Made by a program: the position numbers and the translations under genes | Notes under the pieces: model-generated | Seen by the model: only the letters and a program-made list of their open reading frames with translations | Database searches by the model: none | What the model was told of the DNA's origin: nothing | Shown: positions 17,239 to 26,299 of the stretch, one piece after another | How the letters are laid out: each line of letters starts with the position of its first letter | How positions within the stretch are numbered: the first letter of the stretch is position 1 | From: Saprospiraceae bacterium | GTDB lineage: Bacteria > Bacteroidota > Bacteroidia > Chitinophagales > Saprospiraceae | Direction of reading: 5' to 3' | NCBI GenBank assembly: GCA_022841345.1 | Contig: JALHRR010000019.1 | Location: 25,795-89,794, forward strand | Length of the DNA stretch: 64,000 nucleotides

Positions 17239-17448
17239 ATGAAAGCAACAGGAATTGTTTTAATCGTCATTGGTATTATCCTGACAATCGTAACATCATT
17301 CAAATTCTTTACCAAAGAAAAAGTGATCGATATAGGTGCCCTGGAAGTCACAGCTGACAAACCGAATTATGTAAGCTGGTCACCTATTTTAGGTATTGTA
17401 ATAATTGTTGTAGGGGGAGTTGTGTTATGGCAGGCAAAAAAGCAGTAG
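17239..17448 (+). CDS. Small two-helix membrane protein, 69 aa
   Basis: 69 residues from ATG at 17239. A longer frame begins 48 bp upstream, but its added residues look like leader sequence. Helix 1 (GIVLIVIGIILTIVTSFKFF) and helix 2 (ILGIVIIVVGGVVLWQ) flank a roughly 25-residue exposed loop beginning TKEKVIDIGALEVTADK. This plan is common among uncharacterised small Bacteroidota membrane proteins near stress genes. No enzymatic motif is seen. Confidence 0.75.
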   Translation: MKATGIVLIVIGIILTIVTSFKFFTKEKVIDIGALEVTADKPNYVSWSPILGIVIIVVGGVVLWQAKKQ

Positions 17449-17641
17449 AAAACTTCTTGCTTTCCAGATTTAATTTGATTATGATAATTATGTAAGACTT
17501 CAGTCAAATTATATAATGCATCTGCAGGACTTTGAGAGCATCTTTGTATTGCATCACAATATTGTTCAATATTCAGAATGCAAAAGAAAATTAACCCAAA
17601 TAATCAGACTGAATTCTAAAACACAAAAAATTTTAATACAA

Positions 17642-17881
17642 ATGGAGAATGGATCAAAATCACACTTTTTTCGCAATACACTTCTGCTGGGAATATGCAT
17701 AGGCACAGTCCTGGGATTAGTGATCGCTCCCTGGGAAGGTCAGAAGACCAGAAAAAAAATTGCAAAACGCTCACGTGAATTAGCAAATTTTATTTCCGGG
17801 AAAAATGGAAATATTGAATTAAACGACAATCCGGACATCACTATAATGGTGGTAGAGCCGTCCGTCACAACAGAATTATAA
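17642..17881 (+). CDS. YtxH-like protein (copy 3, divergent)
   Basis: 79 residues from ATG at 17642. The frame is open upstream to 17516, but those residues do not resemble the family. The membrane helix NTLLLGICIGTVLGLVIAP leads into WEGQKTRKKIAKRSRELANFI, the YtxH signature. It lacks the long Lys/Ala helix of copies 1 and 2 and ends in a short acidic and Val/Thr tail. It lies 30 bp upstream of the lipoprotein gene at 17912 and is probably co-transcribed with it. Confidence 0.75.
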   Translation: MENGSKSHFFRNTLLLGICIGTVLGLVIAPWEGQKTRKKIAKRSRELANFISGKNGNIELNDNPDITIMVVEPSVTTEL

Positions 17882-17911
17882 CTTAATATTTTAACCAAAA
17901 ACTAATAAAAA

Positions 17912-18367
17912 ATGAAATCTAATATTTTGAAAATGTCAATGTTTGCATTCCTGATTACAGGTATGCTTATGAGTTGTAATGATTCACCAGGAGAGAAGGT
18001 GGAAGAAGCTGAAGAAAATGTGCTTGAGGCCCAGCAAGAGCTGGACGAAGCTCGTCAGGATTCAATCGAGTACGTATCGTACAGATCAGAGTCAGAAAGA
18101 AAACTGGATATGTATGACCAGAAAATCGCAGAATTAAAGCAAAGGAAAAGAACAGCTTCCAAGGAGATTGAAGATCAGTATGACAGAGAAATAGAAGAAA
18201 TGGAGAGACGAAATAAAGAATTGAGAGACAATATTAATAACTATCAATCCGGTGGACGGGACAGATGGGAGTCTTTCAAGTATAGTTTCAACGAAAACAT
18301 GAATGAACTGGAAAATTCGATCTCCAATTTTTTCAATAGAGATACAATCAAAAAAGACGGTCAATAA
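17912..18367 (+). CDS. Lipoprotein with coiled coil, sll1863-like stress protein
   Basis: 151 residues. The N-terminal signal has lipobox LMSC (Cys at residue 22), so an envelope lipoprotein is predicted. The body is one long charged coiled coil (EKVEEAEENVLEAQQELDEA; KIAELKQRKRTASKEIEDQY) with a C-terminal WESFKYSFNENMNELENSI motif like that in sll1863-type stress-response proteins. Probable role: a periplasmic or outer-membrane-tethered stress protein. No catalytic residues are visible. A hairpin terminator follows at 18450. Confidence 0.75.
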   Translation: MKSNILKMSMFAFLITGMLMSCNDSPGEKVEEAEENVLEAQQELDEARQDSIEYVSYRSESERKLDMYDQKIAELKQRKRTASKEIEDQYDREIEEMERRNKELRDNINNYQSGGRDRWESFKYSFNENMNELENSISNFFNRDTIKKDGQ

Positions 18368-18449
18368 GGTTTTTATCCGTTATTTCGGATTTTGACTTTT
18401 ACCGTAACCTTGGAGAAATAGTTCCATACAGTATTTTTCTATTCAAAGC

Positions 18450-18490
18450 ATTCCGCTCCAACGAACCAATTAGTTGGAGTGGAATTTTTA
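18450..18490 (+). terminator. Terminator after the sll1863-like gene
   Basis: ATTCCGCTCCAAC (18450-18462) pairs with GTTGGAGTGGAAT (18473-18485) with a single G-U pair, followed by TTTTT. It ends only 13 bp before the HdeD-like start codon at 18503, so it might also act as a leader attenuator. Confidence 0.8.
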
Positions 18491-18502
18491 AACTCAGCCA
18501 TC

Positions 18503-19051
18503 ATGAACAGGTATCAATCAGTTATTATCTATGGTTTATTAATTGTTATTAATGGGATTATATTGATGGCACTATCTTACAATCCTTCAAGGGCAATTCA
18601 ATACTCCATCGGAATTGGGATGATTCTGGCTGCGGTGTTCGCCATCATAAGCTCCAACATGAGCAAGGAATATCAAATTCCCAGAAAGTATCACGCTATC
18701 CACGCCGGAGGAATGATGGCATATGGTTTGGCCGTATTATTTTTAGCAATTGATATTGAACTTTTCTTTCAGATTACCACATTCTTTTTCTTGTACTATG
18801 GAATTGTCGAGATAATATTTTGTCTTCAACTATTTATTTTAAAAACCAGAATTCCCTTATATATCAATGTGTTGAGAATGATCATTGGTCTGACAATTGC
18901 TCTCGGAGCAGTGTTTGTTATGGCAGCCTCAGAACTGGATTTCAGTATTGCGCTGATCGCTTCAGGATTGACATTTACTTTTAGCGGAATTATTCTTGTA
19001 ATCTTCAACAATGCACTTATGAAAGAAAGAGCTCTACCATTAAATGAATGA
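18503..19051 (+). CDS. HdeD-like / DUF308-type six-helix membrane protein
   Basis: 182 residues from ATG at 18503. A GTG at 18479 is in frame but lies inside the upstream hairpin. Six hydrophobic segments are arranged as three pairs with short loops, which is the HdeD/DUF308 pattern (YGLLIVINGIILMAL; IGIGMILAAVFAIIS; GLAVLFLAIDIELFF; FLYYGIVEIIFCLQLFIL; IIGLTIALGAVFVMAA; IASGLTFTFSGIILVIF). HdeD in Escherichia coli is an acid-resistance membrane protein. Family assignment is by topology and the repeated G..L...G pattern, not by a decisive motif. Confidence 0.6.
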   Translation: MNRYQSVIIYGLLIVINGIILMALSYNPSRAIQYSIGIGMILAAVFAIISSNMSKEYQIPRKYHAIHAGGMMAYGLAVLFLAIDIELFFQITTFFFLYYGIVEIIFCLQLFILKTRIPLYINVLRMIIGLTIALGAVFVMAASELDFSIALIASGLTFTFSGIILVIFNNALMKERALPLNE

Positions 19052-19157
19052 TAGCTCAATGATTTTTTGAAAGGCTTTTGCGTCGAATATTCTTGAGTGT
19101 CATCTTTTTAATTATTTCAAAAGGGATCTATTCTCTAAAAAAGTAAAAAAGAAAGAC

Positions 19158-19577
19158 ATGGAAAAGAACAAAAAAGAAAAAAATGACTCCTCTTTGAATC
19201 AGGAAAATTCAAATTATGAGTCACAGGAAACCAACTCGAATGAACGGTTTTTATATCCTGATTATCCCTACTTTTCTCTTGATGAACATAAGTACATGGG
19301 TAAGGAAAAATCTGAGTTAAGTACACGTTTGACAGGGAGTAGTCCTTTGCAGGATGAAGAAGGCATGCAGAATGAGAATAATCAGATGCTGGAAAGTTCG
19401 TCGAATCCTTTGACTCCCTTTTTGACGGATGTCGAGTCCTTCGATTCTGAATCTGTTGATTCATTCAATATGGATAAAAATACAGAAGAGCAGGAAAAAG
19501 GTAATTACAGCGGCTCACATGAAGGGGATAATATCGGGGATAGTGACGAACATCAGAATTATACAGGGGAACCTTGA
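19158..19577 (+). CDS. Acidic, disordered protein of unknown function
   Basis: 139 residues rich in Glu, Asp, Ser and Asn, with no hydrophobic segment. It probably lacks a fold. A short aromatic patch (LYPDYPYFSLDEHKYMG, about residues 32-48) is the only ordered-looking part and could be a binding motif. No family was recognised. It lies between the HdeD-like gene and the lipocalin on the same strand, 27 bp before the latter. Composition resembles stress-related hydrophilic proteins, but that is only a compositional remark. Confidence 0.6.
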   Translation: MEKNKKEKNDSSLNQENSNYESQETNSNERFLYPDYPYFSLDEHKYMGKEKSELSTRLTGSSPLQDEEGMQNENNQMLESSSNPLTPFLTDVESFDSESVDSFNMDKNTEEQEKGNYSGSHEGDNIGDSDEHQNYTGEP

Positions 19578-19604
19578 CATATATAGAATTATCATCTTTT
19601 TTTA

Positions 19605-20108
19605 ATGAATAAATTTACTAATACAATGCTTAGCTTACCGATAATATATAATAATAATCTTGAGACTGTAGAAAGAGTTGATTTGCACAGATTTATTGGT
19701 AAATGGTACACCATCGCATCATATCCTCAGCGCATTGGTCCAATAGTTCACAATACTGCTGTGGAATACAGACTTACGCCAAAGGGAAATCTGAAGATAA
19801 GTAAAATCTACAAAGGTAGAGGGCGTATGAAAAAGGACTTAATATTGAGTGGGACAGGATTTGTAGAGAAAGATACCAATAATGCAAAATTCAGGGAGCA
19901 ATTTCTGTGGCCATTCGTAGATGCCTCTTGTGTAATTGACTTAGCTGATGACTATAGCTTCGCAGTTATCAGCAAACCCGATAAATCTTCTTTGACTATT
20001 TTATCCCGAAATATAAAAATGGATCCGAGTACTTATTCGTCTATTATTGACAGAATAAAAAACAAAGGATTTAACACTGAACGTCTTAGATTAACTCCTG
20101 AATTTTAA
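19605..20108 (+). CDS. Lipocalin (Blc family)
   Basis: 167 residues. The lipocalin signature GKWYTIASYPQRI is at residues 32-44. Other Blc features are NTAVEYRLTPKGNLKISKIYKG, the G.G....D..N....F...F loop, and YSFAVISKPDKSSLTILSRN near 122-141, which carries the third conserved region. Bacterial lipocalins are usually outer-membrane lipoproteins binding fatty or lysophospholipid ligands. Here the first 25 residues contain neither a convincing signal peptide nor a lipobox Cys, so the protein may be cytoplasmic or the true N-terminus may differ. It ends the run of small stress genes. Confidence 0.85.
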   Translation: MNKFTNTMLSLPIIYNNNLETVERVDLHRFIGKWYTIASYPQRIGPIVHNTAVEYRLTPKGNLKISKIYKGRGRMKKDLILSGTGFVEKDTNNAKFREQFLWPFVDASCVIDLADDYSFAVISKPDKSSLTILSRNIKMDPSTYSSIIDRIKNKGFNTERLRLTPEF

Positions 20109-20220
20109 AACTCCAATTTGGCAAAAGTAATGCGGAATTTATTCTGATATACCTTTGACTGAATAAAATTGTAAAAGTATGGTCGGAGATGTGTGATAAC
20201 ATTTTCGACCATTTTTTATT

Positions 20221-20538
20221 TCAATTCCATTTTCCACCGGAAGAGATAATGAGCATAAGGGCAAATAAACCATATACAATGACCAGTCCAATGGGTATAA
20301 AAAGAAGAAAATTGCCTAATTTGTAAGTCCCCTGATTTTTCAACGCAAACCAGGCCACAATCGTCAATAATGATATCACTCCACCGACACTTATATTTAT
20401 CCCGCTGGAGTGAAAATTTACATAATGTCCAGCTCTTTTATTCATGATATAGACGAAAATGTGCGTAGCAGCTAAATATAAGAAATAAAGAGCTGCAGCA
20501 ATATTTATGGTGAAACCAAAGATTTGGTACAATTTCAT
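20221..20538 (-). CDS. Three-helix membrane protein of unknown function
   Basis: 105 residues with three hydrophobic stretches (FTINIAAALYFLYLAATHIFVY; ISVGGVISLLTIVAWFAL; FLLFIPIGLVIVYGLFALMLII) and a small polar C-terminus. No motif or family was recognised. It is convergent with the lipocalin gene and divergent from the ABC transporter gene at 20755. Confidence 0.65.
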   Translation of the reverse strand: MKLYQIFGFTINIAAALYFLYLAATHIFVYIMNKRAGHYVNFHSSGINISVGGVISLLTIVAWFALKNQGTYKLGNFLLFIPIGLVIVYGLFALMLIISSGGKWN

Positions 20539-20754
20539 TGCTGATAGAATTTATAGATTTATCGAAGTGTGATCGTCCTGCAAAACTATAGTCTCAGAAA
20601 ATGATTTTTCATTTTTATTGATTGTAACTGCAACTTATTGCATTTAAACATGATTGTTACTGTTTAAAGTGTCATTTCAATCTTCAGATTACTATTCAAA
20701 TCAAGCGTCTGGGCATGGACAAACTGGTTAAAATAATTCCTATTTTATGATGGC

Positions 20755-22503
20755 ATGAAAATACTTTGGAAATATCTCAGACCTCATAGCAGACTTATTT
20801 TTCTGGCTTTGTTAATTGCAGCGATAGCCCAATTATTGAGCCTGATCGATCCGATTATTTTTGGAAAAATAATTGATGAGTATGCAAATGATCAAACTAA
20901 TAAGGGAGATAAAGAGTTGGTCAATGGTGCTCTATATTGGCTGCTGATTGCGCTGGGAGTGGCAATTCTGGCCAGACTTGCCCGCAGTGTGCAGGAATAT
21001 GTAATGCGATTGGCGGTGCAGAAATTTGGCATGCAGATATTCAATGATGGATTAAGGCAAATCCTCAGACTATCCTATCAGGAATACGAAGAACAACGAA
21101 GCGGTGAGACACTGGCAATTCTGCAAAAGGTCCGGACGGATACTGAGAAATTTATATCCTCTTTTATCAATATTCTGTTTTCATCTCTCGTGGGATTTGC
21201 TTTTTTAATCTGGTATGCAATTACCAAACACTGGGCACTGATTCCAGTTTTTTTTATCGGATTTCTTGTTTTGGGAAGTATCACTGTGCTTTTGAGCAAG
21301 AAAATAAAGACAATTCAGCGACAGATCAACAGAAGAACAACACAAATGTCCGGCCTCATTACGGAATCTCTGCGTAATATTGAATTAGTGAAGAGTCTTG
21401 GCCTTACATTTCCCGAAGTCAGACGGATGAAGGTCCACACGAAAAAGATATTTGACCTGGAAATGGCTAAAGTGAAACAGGTTCGCTTCCTTACATTTTA
21501 TCAGGATACCGCATTAAATTTGCTTCGTCATTCGGTGCTGTTCACTCTGTTATGGTTGATTTTCAGGGATGTTTTATCCCCCGGCGAGATGATTGCTATG
21601 CAATTCATTTCTACCATTATTTTCGCTCCTCTTCAGGAGTTGGGAAATATCCTGGTGTTTTACAGGGAGACGGAATCATCTCTTCAGTTGTTTGATGGAT
21701 TGATGCAAAAACCCGTGGAGAAAAGACCCGAGGATGCTATTACGGTGAGTGAATTAACCGAGCTGAGTTTTGAAAATGTCGTTTTCCGTCATAAAACTGC
21801 TCAGCAGAATTCAGTAGATGGGATTTCATTTAAAGTTAAAACCGGTGAAACTATCGCATTTGTTGGTCCTTCGGGATCAGGTAAATCAACAATGGTTAAA
21901 TTACTGGTAGGCCTGTACACTCCGGTGGAAGGCACCATCTTTTTTAATGATGTTGATTCCCGCAAATTGAGATATAATGCGATGCGCAGGCAAGTCGGAT
22001 TCGTGACACAGGATACTCAGCTCTTTGCGGGAACGATCAAAGAAAATTTACTGTACGTCAAGCCGGATGCTACTGATGAAGAGATCATGGAGGCGCTTCG
22101 TAAAGCTTCCTGTGAACAGATGCTGGCCCGAAGTGAAAAAGGAATTCATACTCGTTTGGGTGAAGGAGGACTGAAGCTGTCCGGTGGCGAAAAACAAAGA
22201 ATTTCCATCGCAAGGGCATTGATCCGGCGTCCTCAGCTGATGATATTTGATGAGGCCACTTCAGCCCTCGATTCTTTGACCGAAGAAACAATCACTGACA
22301 CAGTCCGTGAAATTTCAGGACGAAAAGAGCAGATTACCATCTTAATCGCCCACCGGCTCTCAACTATTTTGCATGCGGACAGAATCATAGTTCTTGAAAA
22401 GGGTAAAATTGCAGAATCCGGGTCTCATGATGAACTTGTAGCCGCCAAAGGATTGTATTATGCAATGTGGAGACAGCAGATAGGGGAGAGGAAGATAGTT
22501 TAG
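20755..22503 (+). CDS. ABC exporter, fused permease-ATPase
   Basis: 582 residues. The N-terminal six-helix exporter domain (residues about 1-310) is followed by a nucleotide-binding domain with Walker A GPSGSGKST near 377, Q-loop QDTQLF, signature LSGGEKQR near 476, Walker B LMIFDEATSALD near 494 and switch His in LIAHRLST. It is a half-transporter of the MsbA/multidrug/lipid class that works as a homodimer. The substrate cannot be read from sequence. It stands alone, without an accessory protein, and the following 600 bp are repeat-rich and non-coding. Confidence 0.92.
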   Translation: MKILWKYLRPHSRLIFLALLIAAIAQLLSLIDPIIFGKIIDEYANDQTNKGDKELVNGALYWLLIALGVAILARLARSVQEYVMRLAVQKFGMQIFNDGLRQILRLSYQEYEEQRSGETLAILQKVRTDTEKFISSFINILFSSLVGFAFLIWYAITKHWALIPVFFIGFLVLGSITVLLSKKIKTIQRQINRRTTQMSGLITESLRNIELVKSLGLTFPEVRRMKVHTKKIFDLEMAKVKQVRFLTFYQDTALNLLRHSVLFTLLWLIFRDVLSPGEMIAMQFISTIIFAPLQELGNILVFYRETESSLQLFDGLMQKPVEKRPEDAITVSELTELSFENVVFRHKTAQQNSVDGISFKVKTGETIAFVGPSGSGKSTMVKLLVGLYTPVEGTIFFNDVDSRKLRYNAMRRQVGFVTQDTQLFAGTIKENLLYVKPDATDEEIMEALRKASCEQMLARSEKGIHTRLGEGGLKLSGGEKQRISIARALIRRPQLMIFDEATSALDSLTEETITDTVREISGRKEQITILIAHRLSTILHADRIIVLEKGKIAESGSHDELVAAKGLYYAMWRQQIGERKIV

Positions 22504-23111
22504 ATTTCAGAAATCAGTCCCCAAAGCTTTGGGGATCAGATTTGAACAGCCGGGTGGGAGTAGTTATGAGTGATGAGTTAGGGATGATGAATCATGAGTG
22601 AAACAGCAGGGAGAAAGTTATGAGTTATCCGAAGGACTGCACAGTGGTGCAAAGCGGAACCCCGCGGTGAGATATGAGATATGAGATATGAGAGATAAGA
22701 GATAACAGCCAGTTATGAGTTATGGGTTATGAATTATGAGTGAGGTAACTGTCGCGCAGTGAGGAACGAACCTCGCGATTGAACAGCCGGAATGAATTTG
22801 CCTTCTTGTTTTGTGCGCCAGCCATCACCTTTTTATTTTCAAAGCGAAGCTGCAGGAAATTAAAGACACTTGTGCCGTAGTGAGTAAAACGAACCTCGGT
22901 ATCACTTTTTCATGGCTTGCACCATGAAAAAACATCACCTTTCAAGCCTGAGGCGCAGAAAGACATCACCTTTCCAGGCGGAACAGCAGAAAGACATCAC
23001 TTCGCTAGGATAAATCCCCGGAAATAGTTGGAAATAATCGGGAGAACAGCAGATCTATATTGTAAGAATTAGTCTCCATTTTATTAAAAATCATTTTCTA
23101 CATTTGAAGTA
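22504..23111. repeat. Repeat-rich intergenic region (22.5 kb)
   Basis: Contents: a palindrome TCCCCAAAGCTTTGGGGA at 22518-22535; AACAGCNGG words at 22544, 22601 and 22781; a heptamer tract of GATATGA/GAGATAA/GTTATGA units at 22669-22745; a 22-mer (22754-22775) that recurs exactly at 47034-47055; a hairpin TTTTTCATGG/CCATGAAAAA at 22906-22931; and the word ACATCACCTTTC at 22933 and 22963, with related ACATCACTTCG at 22994. No coding frame is credible. Confidence 0.75.
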
Positions 23112-24272
23112 ATGAATTCAAGTTTCGATACAATCATTATTGGTGCGGGTTCGATGGGATCTTCCGCGGCTTATTTCCTGGCTAAAGCCGGACATAAAGT
23201 GCTTTGTCTGGATCGTTATTCTTCCCCTCATGTTTTCGGGTCTCATAGCGGACAAAGCAGAATCGTGAGAAAAGCGTATTTCGAACATCCTGATTATGTG
23301 CCATTGCTCAATCGATCTTATCAGAATTGGAGAATGATTGAAGAGGAGAGCTCGCAGCAACTTTATTTTGAAACAGGACTTTTATACCTAACGCATTCCG
23401 GAACTGAAATTGACAGAGGAGTCAGAAAAGCTGCACAACTTCACAGTCTACCGCTGCTTGAATTGAAAAATTCAGATCTGAATGATAGATGGCCTCAAAT
23501 TCAGGTACCTGAAAACATGCAAATATTATTTGAAGAGGAAGCCGGATTTGCTATACCGGAGTTGACAATAAATACTTTGATCAAATTAGCTGAATTTCAT
23601 GGGGCTGTTTTCAAAATGCCTGAAAGCGCACTCAAGTGGACTACTTCCGCAAGCACATGCACTGTCACTACCAATCACGGAATCTATACTGCAGACAAAC
23701 TGATCTTTTGTTCCGGAGCCTGGAGTTCATACCTGCTTCCGGAATTGAAAATTCCATTGAAAGTAAGCAGACAGACTTTAGCATGGTTTGAGACAGATAG
23801 TTCTTCTGATTTTTCCCCTGAAAATTTTCCATGCTTCATGATTGAAGATTCGGAGGATGATTTGTTTTATGGATTTCCGGTATTGCCGCAAGTTACATTG
23901 GGAGGTTCAGGTGGTTTGAAAATTGCTCACCACAAAGTTGTCGATTATGTGATTGATATTCAAAATTATACACCTCAGCATTCAATTTCATTGGATGAAG
24001 AATCACTGCTGAGAAGTATTTTGAATAAATATTTACCGGGAGCAAATGGAAGATTACTTCAAGCTACAACTTGCCTGTACACTAATTCCCCTGATGGAGA
24101 TTTTATACTGGATTTTTTGCCAGAGCACAATGAAAGGATAATAATTGCCTGCGGTTTTAGTGGGCACGGTTTCAAATTTGTTCCGGTTATGGGAGAGATT
24201 TTATGCGATCTTGCAGTGAAAGGAAGAACTGATCTGAATATTGATTTTTTAAGTCTGAAAAGATTTGATTAG
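23112..24272 (+). CDS. Monomeric sarcosine oxidase / N-methyl-tryptophan oxidase family flavoenzyme
   Basis: 386 residues, the usual family size. It has an FAD Rossmann motif TIIIGAGSMGSSAA at the N-terminus, GSHSGQSRIVRKAY near 44-57 and the C-terminal block TTCLYTNSPDGDFILD with GFSGHGFKFVPVMGE. The Cys in TTCLYT aligns with the Cys that binds FAD covalently in monomeric sarcosine oxidase. The enzyme class oxidises secondary N-methyl amino acids to imine plus H2O2. The exact substrate (sarcosine, N-methyltryptophan or another amine) is not resolved. No neighbour in the same direction suggests an operon. Confidence 0.88.
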   Translation: MNSSFDTIIIGAGSMGSSAAYFLAKAGHKVLCLDRYSSPHVFGSHSGQSRIVRKAYFEHPDYVPLLNRSYQNWRMIEEESSQQLYFETGLLYLTHSGTEIDRGVRKAAQLHSLPLLELKNSDLNDRWPQIQVPENMQILFEEEAGFAIPELTINTLIKLAEFHGAVFKMPESALKWTTSASTCTVTTNHGIYTADKLIFCSGAWSSYLLPELKIPLKVSRQTLAWFETDSSSDFSPENFPCFMIEDSEDDLFYGFPVLPQVTLGGSGGLKIAHHKVVDYVIDIQNYTPQHSISLDEESLLRSILNKYLPGANGRLLQATTCLYTNSPDGDFILDFLPEHNERIIIACGFSGHGFKFVPVMGEILCDLAVKGRTDLNIDFLSLKRFD

Positions 24273-24283
24273 TTAAGATTCAT

Positions 24284-24736
24284 TTATACGTAATCCTGGT
24301 TTCTAAATGGAAGCTCTTTTTGAACATCTTTACCCATATAAATGGTTACTCCGTCAACTTTAATTTTAGCAGGATAAAATAAGTAGAATCTGCCGGATTC
24401 ATATTCCATTTTGTCCCATGGAATGAATAAAGGTTTGTGTCCCAGGGTAAATAATTTTGCAGTTCTGAGGTACAGGCCTGTCTCATTGACTGCATATCTG
24501 ATGGTGCCACTATATCTGCATCGATTTAACAGCGCACTACACCATTTCACATCCTCCGGAAAATTAGATGTTTGATATGTTTTTGCTAAATATTGCCAGC
24601 GGGAGAGATAACTGATCAGCAAGACAATGCCGGACCATAATGAGACAAAGAAAATAGAAAAAACAACCAAAATTGAGAGCATGTAAAGCGCTGAAGCCAT
24701 AACTAAATCGTTTTGTGCGAATTGTACTTTCAACAC
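24284..24736 (-). CDS. Membrane-anchored protein of unknown function
   Basis: 150 residues. Two hydrophobic segments near residues 13-43 are followed by a soluble domain (about 50-150) rich in beta-like sequence (GTIRYAVNETGLYLRTAKLFTLGHKPLFIPW, split by turns), suggestive of a small PH- or YcxB-like sheet, but with no decisive motif. It is convergent with the oxidase gene (11 bp between stop codons) and upstream of the TolB-like gene on the same strand. Confidence 0.65.
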   Translation of the reverse strand: MLKVQFAQNDLVMASALYMLSILVVFSIFFVSLWSGIVLLISYLSRWQYLAKTYQTSNFPEDVKWCSALLNRCRYSGTIRYAVNETGLYLRTAKLFTLGHKPLFIPWDKMEYESGRFYLFYPAKIKVDGVTIYMGKDVQKELPFRNQDYV

Positions 24737-24824
24737 ATTGAATAATGCCTTAAATATAGGACTCCAGAATTAGTTTCTATTTACAAAATGTTATGGATTC
24801 TTTTATTGATCAGCCCTGAATTAA

Positions 24825-25790
24825 TTATTTCTCAACAAAAACCGGAGATTGCTGCGCTGAATAGTGATTTTCTGTTAACTGTAATTGCTCTTTTGTTTTC
24901 CAATTCATAATGCTGATATGGAACTGTGATTCTTCGTTGTCCGAATGATTATAAACAAGCCATTTCCCATCTGAGCTCCAGTCATGCCATCCATCTGATT
25001 GTTGATTGTTAATTAATTTCCACTGTTTTTTCCCATCCGGGGCGATCGCATAAATGCTGTGCCTTCCATCTTGTTTGGATACATAAGAAATGAAATTTTC
25101 AGCAGGATGCCATCTGGCCGCTCCGGCCTTGTATCCATATTCTTTCGCAGATGGATTATCTTCCGGATAAGTCGTCAATTGTCTGGCCCCGGTCCCATCA
25201 GAATTCATTACAAATAGTTCTTCATGTGTATTTCTGTCTCTTTTATCTTTTTTGTAAGAATAGACTATCTGTTTTCCATCCGGCGAAAAACAGGGGTCGC
25301 CATATGTGGCACTTGTATCGTTGGTTATTTGCTTAAAAGATCCATTTTCTGTATCAAGCAGGAATAATTGAAACCTCAATGCTTTACCTATTCGTCCCGT
25401 AACTATCATTTCTTTACCCTTATTTCTGCTGCTCATCCAGCTATCTTCCAGCTGCAGTTCACTTATCTTTTGAATATTTTTGCCATTTGTATCCATTTTA
25501 TATAGAAAAAAACAGCGATGACAGGTATCTCTGTCGCTCACAAAATAAAGACGATCTTTATAAGAATAATAAGTCCAGGCAACATCTTTGTGATTTGTGA
25601 TATTCTTCTTATCCGAACCATTTGAGTTCATCATCATGATTTCATAATTGTCACCCGAACTGTCTTTGGCATTTACATTGTAGGCTATCAGGTAATTATC
25701 AGGCACTTTAAGTTCATTATTTTCTGATTGAGAAAACAAGCTTGAGTTATTCATAATGAGAAGAATATTGAGGAGAATAAGTCTTTTCAT
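24825..25790 (-). CDS. Secreted TolB-like / PD40 beta-propeller protein
   Basis: 321 residues. A signal peptide (MKRLILLNILLIMNNSSLFSQ) is followed by repeated PD40 propeller blades with motifs such as DPCFSPDGKQIVYSY, ELFVMNSDGTGARQLT, ARWHPAENFISYVS, IYAIAPDGKKQWKL and HDWSSDGKWLVYN. It resembles the C-terminal propeller of TolB without the N-terminal TolB domain. It is probably periplasmic or exported and may bind a protein or ligand. The neighbouring DUF1761 and AraC genes share the strand but give no functional link. Confidence 0.82.
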   Translation of the reverse strand: MKRLILLNILLIMNNSSLFSQSENNELKVPDNYLIAYNVNAKDSSGDNYEIMMMNSNGSDKKNITNHKDVAWTYYSYKDRLYFVSDRDTCHRCFFLYKMDTNGKNIQKISELQLEDSWMSSRNKGKEMIVTGRIGKALRFQLFLLDTENGSFKQITNDTSATYGDPCFSPDGKQIVYSYKKDKRDRNTHEELFVMNSDGTGARQLTTYPEDNPSAKEYGYKAGAARWHPAENFISYVSKQDGRHSIYAIAPDGKKQWKLINNQQSDGWHDWSSDGKWLVYNHSDNEESQFHISIMNWKTKEQLQLTENHYSAQQSPVFVEK

Positions 25791-25829
25791 TTCATTGATT
25801 TTACCAAGTGTACAAGAATTGATTTCGGC

Positions 25830-26237
25830 TTATCTCCAGGCTCCCAGTATAAATCCGATCAATGTAAAGTACAAGGTAATATATCCTCCATTGATAAGAA
25901 TGTATTTTAGTGAGCGCTGTTCGAATAATGCAACGATAGCAAAGATTAGAGCTGAAAACCCAAAACCGGCCAAGAATCCTGCTGTGGCTCCCCAGGATGC
26001 ATCTGTGCCTTCGTCCCCCAGGAAAAAAGCCAAATTGTAGCTGATAATCAACGAGATAATAAGTGTAAATCCATAGGTTTTGGCAGGATTGACTTTTTGC
26101 ATATCAGCATCAATAAAATTGTTTTCTTTCATCCAGGCTTTGTAAAAAAGAAGAGGTGAATACCAAATTCCCCCAACTAATAAATTTGAGACAGCACATA
26201 CAATTACTGCCCAATGATTAATGTGAAATTGCTCCAT
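25830..26237 (-). CDS. DUF1761 family membrane protein
   Basis: 135 residues with four hydrophobic helices. The family-typical start is INHWAVIVCAVSNLLVGGIWYSPLLFYKAWMKE, in which the GGIWYSP..F...W motif is diagnostic. The rest (GFTLIISLIISYNLAFFL; WGATAGFLAGFGFSALIFAI; TLYFTLIGFILGAWR) fits the family topology. The function is unknown. It lies downstream of the AraC-type regulator on the same strand, 62 bp away. Confidence 0.85.
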   Translation of the reverse strand: MEQFHINHWAVIVCAVSNLLVGGIWYSPLLFYKAWMKENNFIDADMQKVNPAKTYGFTLIISLIISYNLAFFLGDEGTDASWGATAGFLAGFGFSALIFAIVALFEQRSLKYILINGGYITLYFTLIGFILGAWR

Positions 26238-26299
26238 GGTTTATTATTTTTTAGCAAAGTAATAGCATAGTATTATATCTGGATTGGAAAAAATTTACC

